7,487 bases of DNA, from positions 1 through 7,487 of the forward strand of contig DHER01000025.1 in assembly GCA_002399975.1 (NCBI GenBank), read 5' to 3'. The position numbers were made by a program, and so were the translations under genes. The notes under the pieces were generated by a model that saw only the letters and a program-made list of their open reading frames with translations, was not told the origin of the DNA and ran no database searches. Each line of letters starts with the position of its first letter. Position 1 is the stretch's first letter. The DNA is from Firmicutes bacterium UBA4845 (GTDB lineage: Bacteria; Bacillota; Clostridia; Tissierellales; Sedimentibacteraceae). Below are positions 1-7,487 of this stretch, one piece after another.

Positions 1-1
1 A

Positions 2-3000
2 CCTGCCCGTCAACAACAAAGAAATATTGTTGTAAAGGGATTAGTCCTGGATGCAGATGGAAATCCTTTACCTGGTGTTACCATAACTGTTGTAGGTTCC
101 ACGAAGGGTGTAATAACAGATTACGAAGGTATTTATTCCATAGAAGTAAAACCAACCGATCAACTGCTATTTTCTTTCGTTGGTATGGAATCCCAGACAA
201 TTCAAATAGAAAGTCGAACCACAATTAATGTTGTATTAAAGGAAAAAATTGATGAACTGGAAGAAGTTACCATCGTTGCTTTTGGCAAGCAAAAAAAAGA
301 AAGTGTAATTGGCTCAATATCAAGCATAAAACCAACTGAATTAAAAATACCCAGTAGTAATCTTACTACCGCTCTTGCTGGAAGAGTGGGAGGAATTATT
401 TCATATCAACGAAGTGGCGAGCCGGGACAGGATAATGCTGATTTTTTTATTCGAGGAGTTACAACTTTTGGATATAAAGTAGATCCTTTAATATTAATCG
501 ATAATGTAGAAGTTTCCACGATTGATTTGGCACGACTGGAAGTTGATGATATTGCCAGTTTCTCTATTATGAAAGATGCTACTTCAACTGCTCTGTATGG
601 TGCGAGAGGAGCTAATGGTGTAATTTTAATCACTACAAAACATGGAACGGAAGGAAAAACAAAAGTTAGTTTTCGTATTGAAAACTCTATTTCTACCCCC
701 ACAAAAAACGTTGAGTTGGCCGATCCGGTGACTTATATGCGTTTGGCAAACGAAGCAGTACTCACAAGGGATCCGTTAGGTATCATACCTTATTCTGATC
801 AAAAAATAGATCAGACAATCGCCGGTGTTAATCCGATTATGTTTCCGGTCACCGATTGGCGGAAAGCCTTGATGAACGATTATGCAATGAATCAACGAAT
901 AAACCTCAATGTCAGCGGGGGTGGAAAAATTGCCCGTTATTATGTTGCAGGCTCTTTTAATCAAGAAAATGGTATATTAAAGGTTGACAAGCAAAATAAC
1001 TTCAACAGCAACATTGATTTAAAAATATATACATTGCGTACGAATGTAAACGTCAACATGACTGAAAGTACAGAAATGAATGTTCGTCTTTCGGGATCTT
1101 TTGATGATTATACAGGTCCGGTTGATGGAGGTACCTCCATATACAGAAACGTAATGCGTACTAATCCAGTATTCTTCCCCCCATTTTATCCGATAGATGA
1201 AGAACACAAATATACAAATCACATTTTATTTGGAAATTACGAAAATGGAAATTATCTAAATCCTTATGCGGATATGATAAAAGGATACAAAGATTATTCC
1301 CGCTCAAATATGGCTGCTCAATTTGAATTAAAGCAGAATTTAAATTTCATAACCAAAGGTCTTGTTATAAGAGGAATGATGAATACCTCCAAGTATTCAT
1401 ACTTTGATGTAAGTCGTGCCTATCGTCCGTTTTATTATCAAGCCAGTTCATGGGACAAGCAAACCAATTCTTATAGATTAAATATATTGAACGAAGAAGA
1501 AGGCACAGAATATTTAAACTATAATCCCGGAGCAAAAACAGTGAGTTCCGACTTTTATTTGGAATCTTCCCTGAATTATGACAGAATTTTTCACAACAAT
1601 CATGAAATAAGTAGTTTGCTTGTATTTATGATGAGAAATAAATTAACCGGAAACGCCGCAGACTTGCAAGAATCCTTACCTTATAGAAATGTCGGTTTAT
1701 CCGGTAGGACAACTTACTCTTTTCAAAACCGGTATTATGTAGAATTTAATTTCGGGTACAATGGTTCAGAGCGTTTTTATAAGTCTAACAGATATGGATT
1801 TTTTCCTTCTTTCGGGTTTGCGTGGAATATTTCCAATGAGTCTTTTTGGAACAGTAATTTGGCCCATATTATTTCTCGTTTAAAAATAAAGGGAACATAT
1901 GGACTGGTGGGTAATGATGCCATCGGTAGTTCCAGATTTCTCTATTTGTCAAATGTGAATATGGATGATCCGGGCAGAGCAGCAGTATTTGGAAGAGACT
2001 ACGGATACTTTCGAAATGGAATCTCTCTTTCCCGATACTCTGATCCTAACATTACTTGGGAAACGGCTAGAAAGACCAATCTGGGATTAGAAATGACGTT
2101 ATTTGAAAATATGGAAATTCAGGTAGATGCTTACAAAGAGCATCGCACCAATATTCTAATGCCTCGTTGGAGCACACCGGCCACAATGGGATTATCAGCC
2201 ATACCTCAGGCAAACATAGGTGAAGCGGAAAGCAAAGGAATAGATTTCTCTGTCGATTACAATAAAATAATCAATAAGGATTTTTGGATACAAGGTAGAG
2301 CAAACTTTACTTATGCCAACAGCAAATATATAGTTTTCGAAGAACCCACTTACGAAAATGCGCCCTGGAAAAGTAGAATAGGATACCCCATAAGACAACA
2401 ATGGGGATACATCGCTGAACGATTATTTGTGGATGACAAAGAGGCTAATAATTCTCCGAGACAAAGTTTTGGGGAATATGGCGGTGGAGACATTAAATAT
2501 CGCGACATTAACGGCGATGGCCAAATTACTGCTCTAGATCAAGTTCCTATTGGGTATCCGACAACACCTGAAATAGTATACGGTTTTGGGTTTTCCATAG
2601 GCTATAAACAGATTGATTTATCGACTTTTTTTCAAGGTCTTGCCAGAGAGTCTTTTTGGATAAATGTATGGGCAACCTCCCCGTTTATTCCTTATTATTA
2701 TAGTGATACGGAAAGAAAATCAGGTCTTATCTACCAGAATCAACTCCTAAAAGCATATGCTGACAATCACTGGTCAGAAGAAAACAGAAACTTGTATGCT
2801 CTGTGGCCGCGTTTAAGCACAAGCTCTGCAGGTATAAACAATAATTCTCAACAAAGCACTTGGTTTATGCGTGACGGTTCTTTTATTCGGTTAAAATCAA
2901 TTGAATTAGGTTATACACTTCCTCAGAAAATTATGAGAAAACAAAACACTAACCTTAGAATTTATTTTAGTGGGACAAATTTGCTCACTTTCAGTAAATT

Positions 3001-3088
3001 CAAATTATGGGATCCTGAAATGGCAGGAAATGGATTAGGATATCCCATTCAGAAAGTTTTCAACATAGGAATGAATGTTACATTTTAA
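2..3088 (+). CDS. SusC-like TonB-dependent outer-membrane transporter (5' end cut by window)
   Basis: This is the SusC/RagA-family outer-membrane channel that imports glycan oligomers with TonB-derived energy and pairs with the SusD-like lipoprotein encoded next. The frame is open from base 2, so the ATG at base 185 is internal; 1028 codons are visible, and the missing part should hold the signal peptide. Numbering from base 2, residues 9-80 form a carboxypeptidase-regulatory-like domain (VVKGLVLDADG, then DYEGIYSIEV, then FVGMES). Residues 86-106 carry the conserved pre-plug segment (LEEVTIVAFGKQKK), and the plug runs to about residue 210, ending in NGVILITT. The rest is a 22-strand-type barrel finishing in a terminal Phe (GMNVTF), the usual outer-membrane insertion signal. 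Residues 835-846 (DINGDGQITALD, bases 2504-2539) match the DxNxDGxIxxxD calcium-loop pattern common in this family. The substrate cannot be told from the sequence. An additional N-terminal STN domain upstream cannot be excluded. Confidence 0.96.
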   Translation, partial: PARQQQRNIVVKGLVLDADGNPLPGVTITVVGSTKGVITDYEGIYSIEVKPTDQLLFSFVGMESQTIQIESRTTINVVLKEKIDELEEVTIVAFGKQKKESVIGSISSIKPTELKIPSSNLTTALAGRVGGIISYQRSGEPGQDNADFFIRGVTTFGYKVDPLILIDNVEVSTIDLARLEVDDIASFSIMKDATSTALYGARGANGVILITTKHGTEGKTKVSFRIENSISTPTKNVELADPVTYMRLANEAVLTRDPLGIIPYSDQKIDQTIAGVNPIMFPVTDWRKALMNDYAMNQRINLNVSGGGKIARYYVAGSFNQENGILKVDKQNNFNSNIDLKIYTLRTNVNVNMTESTEMNVRLSGSFDDYTGPVDGGTSIYRNVMRTNPVFFPPFYPIDEEHKYTNHILFGNYENGNYLNPYADMIKGYKDYSRSNMAAQFELKQNLNFITKGLVIRGMMNTSKYSYFDVSRAYRPFYYQASSWDKQTNSYRLNILNEEEGTEYLNYNPGAKTVSSDFYLESSLNYDRIFHNNHEISSLLVFMMRNKLTGNAADLQESLPYRNVGLSGRTTYSFQNRYYVEFNFGYNGSERFYKSNRYGFFPSFGFAWNISNESFWNSNLAHIISRLKIKGTYGLVGNDAIGSSRFLYLSNVNMDDPGRAAVFGRDYGYFRNGISLSRYSDPNITWETARKTNLGLEMTLFENMEIQVDAYKEHRTNILMPRWSTPATMGLSAIPQANIGEAESKGIDFSVDYNKIINKDFWIQGRANFTYANSKYIVFEEPTYENAPWKSRIGYPIRQQWGYIAERLFVDDKEANNSPRQSFGEYGGGDIKYRDINGDGQITALDQVPIGYPTTPEIVYGFGFSIGYKQIDLSTFFQGLARESFWINVWATSPFIPYYYSDTERKSGLIYQNQLLKAYADNHWSEENRNLYALWPRLSTSSAGINNNSQQSTWFMRDGSFIRLKSIELGYTLPQKIMRKQNTNLRIYFSGTNLLTFSKFKLWDPEMAGNGLGYPIQKVFNIGMNVTF

Positions 3089-3099
3089 ATTAATTGAAA

Positions 3100-4992
3100 A
3101 TGAGAAAGATTAAATTTTTACTGATAAACATAATAATTGCAACAAGTTGTAATTATCTGGATATAGTACCTGATAATATGGCCACAATCGATCACGCATT
3201 TAATATGCGCACTGCAGCTGAAAAATTCCTGTTTACCTGCTATTCCTATGTGCCACGCAATGGCGTTTTTGAATTAAATGTAGCCAATGCGGCAGGTGAT
3301 GAATTTTGGCTTCCGGCAGGGCAAAATTATGCCTCTTGGCAAATTGCCCGTGGCTACCAGAATTCAGTTGATCCATATATGGGATTTTGGCGGGCAACAA
3401 ATGGGGGAATTGATTTATACGAAGGGATCAGACAATGTAATATATTTTTGGAAAATATTGGGTCAGTTCGTGATATGGATGATTATGAAAAGGAACGCTG
3501 GATTGGCGAAGTAAAATTTCTAAAAGCTTATTATCATTTTTACCTACTCAGAATGTATGGACCAATTCCTTTAATTAAAGTAAATGTTCCTGTAAATGCA
3601 GACGGAGAGGAGGTCTTTCCCGTTAGATCTCCGGTTGACGAATGTTTCGATTATATTGTCGAACTGCTGGATGAGGCGCTTGAATATCTTCCGGAACAAA
3701 TCAATAATGAAATAACGGAATTGGGAAGAATTACAAAGGCAACGGGATTATCGGCAAAAGCAATTGTCCTTACCTATGCTGCCAGTCCTTTTTTCAATGG
3801 CAACAACGATTATTTGAACTTTAAAAATAAAAAAGGAGAAGAACTTTTTAATTCAACGGAAGAGGTATCAAAATGGGAAAAAGCCGCCGAAGCTTGCAAA
3901 AAAGCTATCAATTTCTGCGAATTAACTGGACACAAACTATATACATTTTCACCTGAATTCTTCCGATATAATATTTCCGAGTCAACCCAGATAGAATTAA
4001 GCATCCGAAACAGTATCTGCGAGAAATGGAATTCCGAAATTATATGGGGAAATACAAATAGCCGGTCAGGAAGTTTACAAGCCGGATCAACACCTCGGGG
4101 ATTGGATCCAATTTATGTTTCAAATGCACTTACAAGAGGCTTTTATGCTCCTACTCTTAAAATTGCCGAGATGTTTTATAGCGAAAATGGTGTACCTATT
4201 AATGAAGACAAAACATATGATTATGCTGGAAGATATTCGCTTAAGATGGGGGATTCAAATTCTCGAATCTACATACGTGAATATTATAAAACTGCTGGCT
4301 TGCATTTTAACAGGGAACCTCGTTTTTATGCATCATTAGGTTTCGATGGAGGTATATGGTATGGGCAGGGTCGTTTTGATGACAGTAATCCTGAAAGGCT
4401 TTTATATGTTTCAAGTAAAAAAGGAGAACCTGCATCACCTGTAAACCAACTCTTTTATTCAGTAACCGGTTATTGGCCTAAAAAATTGGTGAATTTCAAC
4501 AATGTAATCGGAATAAACACTTATACCATTGAACAGTATCCCTGGCCGGAAATTCGTTTGGCCAACCTTTACCTGTTATATGCCGAAGCCCTGAATGAAA
4601 TAAATGGACCTAGTGAAGATGTTTACCATTGGATAAACCTTATAAGAGATAGAGCAGGACTTAAAACTGTTGAAGAATCTTGGGAGAATTATTCTTCCAA
4701 TCCTACAAAATATCAATCGCAGACAGGATTACGAGAAATCATACACCGCGAACGGCTGATTGAGCTTGTGTTTGAAGGCCAACGCTATTGGGATCTTCGT
4801 CGTTGGAAAAAATGCATTACGGAACTGAACAAACCCATCATGGGATGGGATATAGCTCAAGAAGAGGCATTATATTACTATCGCCCTAAAGTTGTTTTTA
4901 ACCAGAAATTTACAACAAGGGATTATTTATGGCCAATCAATGATAATGAGTTGCTTTCAAATAAAAACATTAATCAAAATCCTGGTTGGTAA
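3100..4992 (+). CDS. SusD/RagB-like surface glycan-binding lipoprotein
   Basis: This 630-residue protein is the SusD-type lid lipoprotein that binds glycan at the cell surface over the SusC channel. The ATG at 3100 was chosen over an in-frame TTG six bases upstream; it gives a short lipoprotein signal peptide (MRKIKF, then a hydrophobic stretch) with lipobox ATSC and lipidated Cys17. The mature N-terminus (NYLDIVPDN) is a SusD hallmark. The TPR-like N-terminal half includes EVKFLKAYYHFYLLRMYG from residue 137. The C-terminal SusD/RagB domain carries RERLIELVFEGQRYWDLRRW (residues 550-569) and ends in LWPI followed by NINQNPGW, as family members do. Length is somewhat above the usual 500-600 residues but within the family range. 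It starts 11 bases after the SusC-like gene, consistent with co-translation and complex formation. Aromatic residues are plentiful, but I cannot assign the glycan-binding platform or the ligand. Confidence 0.96.
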   Translation: MRKIKFLLINIIIATSCNYLDIVPDNMATIDHAFNMRTAAEKFLFTCYSYVPRNGVFELNVANAAGDEFWLPAGQNYASWQIARGYQNSVDPYMGFWRATNGGIDLYEGIRQCNIFLENIGSVRDMDDYEKERWIGEVKFLKAYYHFYLLRMYGPIPLIKVNVPVNADGEEVFPVRSPVDECFDYIVELLDEALEYLPEQINNEITELGRITKATGLSAKAIVLTYAASPFFNGNNDYLNFKNKKGEELFNSTEEVSKWEKAAEACKKAINFCELTGHKLYTFSPEFFRYNISESTQIELSIRNSICEKWNSEIIWGNTNSRSGSLQAGSTPRGLDPIYVSNALTRGFYAPTLKIAEMFYSENGVPINEDKTYDYAGRYSLKMGDSNSRIYIREYYKTAGLHFNREPRFYASLGFDGGIWYGQGRFDDSNPERLLYVSSKKGEPASPVNQLFYSVTGYWPKKLVNFNNVIGINTYTIEQYPWPEIRLANLYLLYAEALNEINGPSEDVYHWINLIRDRAGLKTVEESWENYSSNPTKYQSQTGLREIIHRERLIELVFEGQRYWDLRRWKKCITELNKPIMGWDIAQEEALYYYRPKVVFNQKFTTRDYLWPINDNELLSNKNINQNPGW

Positions 4993-5026
4993 CAAATACT
5001 ACATCTAACAGCAAATAAACAAGTTT

Positions 5027-6229
5027 ATGAAAATGTATCTATTTATATTATTAATTGCAAGTCTGTTTTTTTTCTCTTGCGACGAAGATGTGATGAGTCC
5101 AATTAATCGTGATACGGCACCCTTACCAGTCAGCAACGTGCAAGTGGAAAATTTCCCGGGTGCTGCAAAAATCACGTATGATATACCCAAAGATAAAAAT
5201 CTGCTTTATGTAAAAGCAGTTTATAGAATTGCAGGGAATGTTGAACGAGAAGTTAAATCTTCTTATCTACAGAATTTTTTGTTCATTGATGGTTTCCCAA
5301 ACAGTGGAAATTATAAAGTAGAGCTATATACAGTAAGCAGAGGTGAACATTTTTCTGAACCGGTAACTGTTACGGTAAATCCCTTAACTCCTCCATTTAT
5401 GAAAGTATTTGAATCTTTACAGATAGATGAAACTTTTGGAGGAATGCGCGTTCGTTTTGAAAATGAATCGGAAGCAAGCATAGTTCTTCAGGTTCTTGCT
5501 GCTGATTCTACGAACAATCTAGTAGAAGTCGATGCATACTATACCAAAAGGAAAAACGGTTCATTTTCTGTAAGGGGTTTTGAGCCAATAAAAAATATAT
5601 TCGGTATTTTTGTGCGTGACCGGTGGAACAACTATTCTGATACTCTGCTTGTTGAACTAACTCCGCTCTTCGAACAAAAATTGGACAAATCTCTATTTAA
5701 ACATGTAGCATTAAAAACCGATTATTATAAACATCATCAACACTGGGACATTACAAAACTCTGGAATGGGAATTACAACCATCACGATGATATTTTTTGC
5801 ACATCACCGGGACATGGATTACCTCAGTGGTTTACATTTGACTTGGGGGTAACCGCTACCCTCAGTCGGTTTAAATTACACAGCAGAAATGCGGGTCTTA
5901 CCGACGGTTCATACAACGGAGGCGATCCAAAAATGTTTGAAATTTACGGAAGTAACAATCCTGATCCGGATGGAGGCTGGGAAAACTGGACGTTATTGAG
6001 AAGTTGTGAGTCCATAAAACCATCCGGGCTGCCTGTGGGACAAATTACCTCGGAAGACAAGCAATTCGCTGAAGTTGACGGACAAGAATTTGAATTTCCT
6101 TTCGGAATACCTCCTGTCAGGTATATTCGATTTAAAACAATAAAACTTTGGGGGTTAATTGACTATGTATATATCAGTGAACTTACTTTCTGGGGAAGTA
6201 TCGTAGAAAATGAAAAACAATCAAAATAA
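5027..6229 (+). CDS. DUF4959-DUF5126-DUF5000 lipoprotein, probable surface glycan-binding protein
   Basis: This 400-residue lipoprotein resembles PUL accessory proteins annotated DUF4959/DUF5126/DUF5000. The signal peptide (residues 1-17) ends in FFSC with Cys18, followed by acidic residues DED, which fits the Bacteroidota lipoprotein surface-export signal. Three segments follow. Residues 20-120 are a beta-rich, fibronectin-like region opening with PLPVSNVQVENFPGAAKITY (DUF4959-like). Residues 121-215 are a second beta-sandwich containing FVRDRWNNYSDT (DUF5126-like). Residues 230-390 carry the DUF5000 pattern, with LWNG, then LPQWFTFDLG, then SRFKLHSR, and finally RYIRFK and YISELTFWG. That last unit resembles discoidin-type carbohydrate-binding folds. 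Residues 236-263 are rich in His. No catalytic motif is visible, so binding rather than cleavage is inferred. The gene lies 34 bases after the SusD-like gene. Domain names rest on recalled family patterns, and the ligand is unknown. Confidence 0.9.
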   Translation: MKMYLFILLIASLFFFSCDEDVMSPINRDTAPLPVSNVQVENFPGAAKITYDIPKDKNLLYVKAVYRIAGNVEREVKSSYLQNFLFIDGFPNSGNYKVELYTVSRGEHFSEPVTVTVNPLTPPFMKVFESLQIDETFGGMRVRFENESEASIVLQVLAADSTNNLVEVDAYYTKRKNGSFSVRGFEPIKNIFGIFVRDRWNNYSDTLLVELTPLFEQKLDKSLFKHVALKTDYYKHHQHWDITKLWNGNYNHHDDIFCTSPGHGLPQWFTFDLGVTATLSRFKLHSRNAGLTDGSYNGGDPKMFEIYGSNNPDPDGGWENWTLLRSCESIKPSGLPVGQITSEDKQFAEVDGQEFEFPFGIPPVRYIRFKTIKLWGLIDYVYISELTFWGSIVENEKQSK

Positions 6230-6236
6230 TACCAAT

Positions 6237-7340
6237 ATGAAGTCTAATTTACTTTACTCTTTAGTTGCTACTCTTGTTTTACTTTTAGGGTGTGACAACA
6301 TGCATGACTCTTATAAAAATTTTATTAAAGATGGCGAAATTGTTTATGTGGGAATTGCCGATTCAATACAAGTCTTCCCCGGGAATAATCGGTTAAAGTT
6401 AAATTTCTTAATATCTGATCCTTCTGCAAGTAAAGTCTCCATTCTATGGAACAATAAAACAGACTCTCTCATTATCCCAATAGAAAGGGTACATCAAATA
6501 GACACTATCAATATTGAATTAACTGATTTACAAGAAGGTGCATATTCATTTAACATTATTGTTTATGACGATGAAAACAATTCTTCGATCACAACATATG
6601 CAAATGGCAATGTTTATGGTGAAAACTATACCTCCTCACTATTAAATACCCCTGTCAGAGAAGCAAATGTGAACAAAAATAATAAATCATTGGTTGATGT
6701 AATCTGGGGCGCTTCTGATGAAACGGCTATTGGTTCCGAAATAGTTTATACAGACTTGTTTAACAATCTTTGTACCTACTTTGCACCTCCGGAAGAAAAA
6801 TCAACCGTATTAAAAAATTATTGTGAAGGAACTTCTTTCCAACATCGCACTTTATATCTCCCCGAAGAAACAGCTATCGATACATTTTATACTGCATATG
6901 AAACGACAAAAGTAAGAGGTGCCGCAATTGAATACAATAAATCAACCTGGATTGCTACGGGGAATTGCGATGGGAATCGTACTCCTCAAAACGCGATTGA
7001 TAACAATATCAACACAGTTTGGCATATGGATAAAACTAAAATATATCCACATAGCATGGTAGTGGATATGGGAGAAATAAATACGATCTCAGGATTTTCT
7101 TTTATTCAACGTGGTGGAGGGGGGCTTATGTATTCAATCAAATTAATTGAGATGCAAATAAGTGATGACGGCGATAAATGGAGTAGCTTGGGTGAATTTA
7201 CTTTAGAGAAAATAGAACCTAAACAGTATGTTGATCTGGATATAGATTACTCGTGCAGATATTTTAAACTTATCGCAAAATCGGATTATAACAACGGAGC
7301 ATTTACAGCTTTGTCAGAAATAGGAGCATATAAAAGATAA
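6237..7340 (+). CDS. DUF4998 plus F5/8 type C (discoidin) domain lipoprotein
   Basis: This 367-residue lipoprotein is likely a second surface glycan-binding protein of the PUL. An ATG at 6210 would add nine polar residues and overlap the preceding gene by 20 bases. The ATG at 6237 is preferred because it gives a compact signal peptide (MKSN, hydrophobic core, LLGC with Cys19) and a 7-base gap. The mature start (MHDSYKNFIKDGEIVYVG, residues 22-39) and PGNNRLKLNF (48-57) are typical of DUF4998, which fills about residues 20-215. Residues 228-365 form an F5/8 type C domain: STWIATGNCDGN, then AIDNNINTVWH, MVVDMGE, ISGFSFIQR, MQISDDGDKW, RYFKL, and a closing LSEIGAY. Such domains usually bind sugars or other ligands through loops at one end of a jelly-roll. 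No enzyme motif is apparent. The first position after Cys19 is Asp, but the strongly acidic export signal of its neighbour is weaker here. Ligand unknown. Confidence 0.92.
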   Translation: MKSNLLYSLVATLVLLLGCDNMHDSYKNFIKDGEIVYVGIADSIQVFPGNNRLKLNFLISDPSASKVSILWNNKTDSLIIPIERVHQIDTINIELTDLQEGAYSFNIIVYDDENNSSITTYANGNVYGENYTSSLLNTPVREANVNKNNKSLVDVIWGASDETAIGSEIVYTDLFNNLCTYFAPPEEKSTVLKNYCEGTSFQHRTLYLPEETAIDTFYTAYETTKVRGAAIEYNKSTWIATGNCDGNRTPQNAIDNNINTVWHMDKTKIYPHSMVVDMGEINTISGFSFIQRGGGGLMYSIKLIEMQISDDGDKWSSLGEFTLEKIEPKQYVDLDIDYSCRYFKLIAKSDYNNGAFTALSEIGAYKR

Positions 7341-7356
7341 ATAATTAGATTAAATA

Positions 7357-7487
7357 ATGAAAACAATGAACGAAAGTAAATGTATCGCAAAGTGCGGTTG
7401 CAATGCAAGCAGAAGAGATTTTTTAAAAAAAATGGGGATACTAACGGCAGGTTCTTTAGTTGCTAGCCCTCTCTTGGGAAATGACTT
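7357..7487 (+). CDS. Tat-signal exported protein, N-terminus only (3' end cut by window)
   Basis: Only 43 codons are present. The protein begins MKTMNESKCIAKCGC and continues with a twin-arginine motif, SRRDFLKK (residues 18-25, arginine codons at 7411-7416), then a moderately hydrophobic segment (MGILTAGSLVASPLL) that matches a Tat signal peptide. The product should be folded in the cytoplasm before export to the periplasm, often a sign of a bound cofactor. In PULs such starts occur on Gfo/Idh/MocA-type oxidoreductases, sulfatase-like enzymes and other hydrolases; nothing visible chooses among them. The n-region is odd, with Cys at residues 9, 13 and 15 before the arginine pair. A second in-frame ATG at 7366 could also serve as start and would keep all three Cys. 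The gene begins 16 bases after the discoidin lipoprotein gene, so it probably belongs to the same operon. Confidence 0.85.
   Translation, partial: MKTMNESKCIAKCGCNASRRDFLKKMGILTAGSLVASPLLGND

Larger units (their letters stand above)
2..7487 (+). other. Core of a polysaccharide utilization locus, probable single operon
   Basis: Five codirectional genes with gaps of 11, 34, 7 and 16 bases encode a transporter, its lipoprotein partner, two accessory surface lipoproteins and a Tat-exported protein. No intergenic space is large enough for a typical promoter plus leader, and I saw no hairpin followed by a T-run in any gap, so read-through from a promoter left of the window is inferred. The order SusC, SusD, accessory binding lipoproteins, then exported enzymes is the usual PUL order. 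Catalytic genes and the regulator are expected outside the window. Confidence 0.85.

Noticed and set aside
185..187. ATG at 185 as the start of the SusC-like gene
   Set aside because: The same frame is open to base 2 and the upstream codons encode the start of a typical carboxypeptidase-regulatory-like domain, so the true start lies outside the window.
406..702. Antisense reading frame of 98 codons within the SusC-like gene
   Set aside because: It lies wholly opposite a strongly conserved plug-domain coding region and has no recognisable protein features.
2504..2539. EF-hand-like calcium loop in the SusC-like protein as a novel feature
   Set aside because: The DxNxDGxIxxxD pattern at this place is common in SusC-family transporters, so it is annotated with the gene and not counted as a discovery.
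1838..2660. Identical 13-base string gagtctttttgga at 1838-1850 and 2648-2660
   Set aside because: Both copies are in frame and encode ESFW in barrel segments of one protein; there is no further flanking identity, so it is chance or protein-level similarity rather than a DNA repeat.
3094..3096. TTG at 3094 as the start of the SusD-like gene
   Set aside because: The ATG six bases further on gives a normal lipoprotein signal peptide, and ATG is the more common start.
4993..5026. Possible promoter or terminator in the 34-base gap after the SusD-like gene
   Set aside because: The gap is AT-rich but shows no inverted repeat with a T-run and no clear Bacteroidota -7/-33 promoter pair.
5005..5190. 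Antisense reading frame of 61 codons across the start of the DUF5000 lipoprotein gene
   Set aside because: It is complementary to a well-supported signal peptide and DUF4959 start; there is no sign of independent coding.

Overview
The window reads as a fragment of a Bacteroidota (probably Bacteroidales) polysaccharide utilization locus (PUL). The evidence is a SusC-like/SusD-like pair, lipoprotein families (DUF4959/DUF5126/DUF5000 and DUF4998 plus F5/8 type C) that are typical of this phylum, an AT-rich composition, and start codons preceded by A/T-rich sequence without clear Shine-Dalgarno motifs. All five genes lie on the + strand and are tightly packed (gaps of 11, 34, 7 and 16 bases), so they very likely form one operon. 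Its promoter and any sigma/anti-sigma or hybrid two-component regulator lie outside the window.

Layout: (1) bases 2-3088, a SusC-like TonB-dependent outer-membrane transporter whose 5' end is cut by the window edge; (2) 3100-4992, its SusD-like surface lipoprotein; (3) 5027-6229, a lipoprotein with the architecture DUF4959-DUF5126-DUF5000, whose last domain resembles a discoidin fold; (4) 6237-7340, a second lipoprotein with DUF4998 and a C-terminal F5/8 type C (discoidin) domain; (5) 7357 to the window end, the first 43 codons of a protein with a twin-arginine (Tat) signal and an unusual Cys-rich stretch before the arginine pair.

Expected joint function, inferred from family knowledge: SusD and the two discoidin-ended lipoproteins hold a glycan at the cell surface. 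SusC imports oligosaccharides into the periplasm using TonB energy. The Tat-exported product, and enzymes beyond the right edge, would process them. No glycoside hydrolase, lyase or sulfatase is visible here, so the substrate cannot be named.

There is no gene-free stretch over 300 bases. I saw no tRNA, rRNA, CRISPR array, insertion sequence, convincing terminator or frameshift. Overall this is a well-formed, fairly ordinary PUL core. The points most worth a second look are the Cys-rich start of the last gene and the two tandem, differently built discoidin-ended lipoproteins of unknown ligand.
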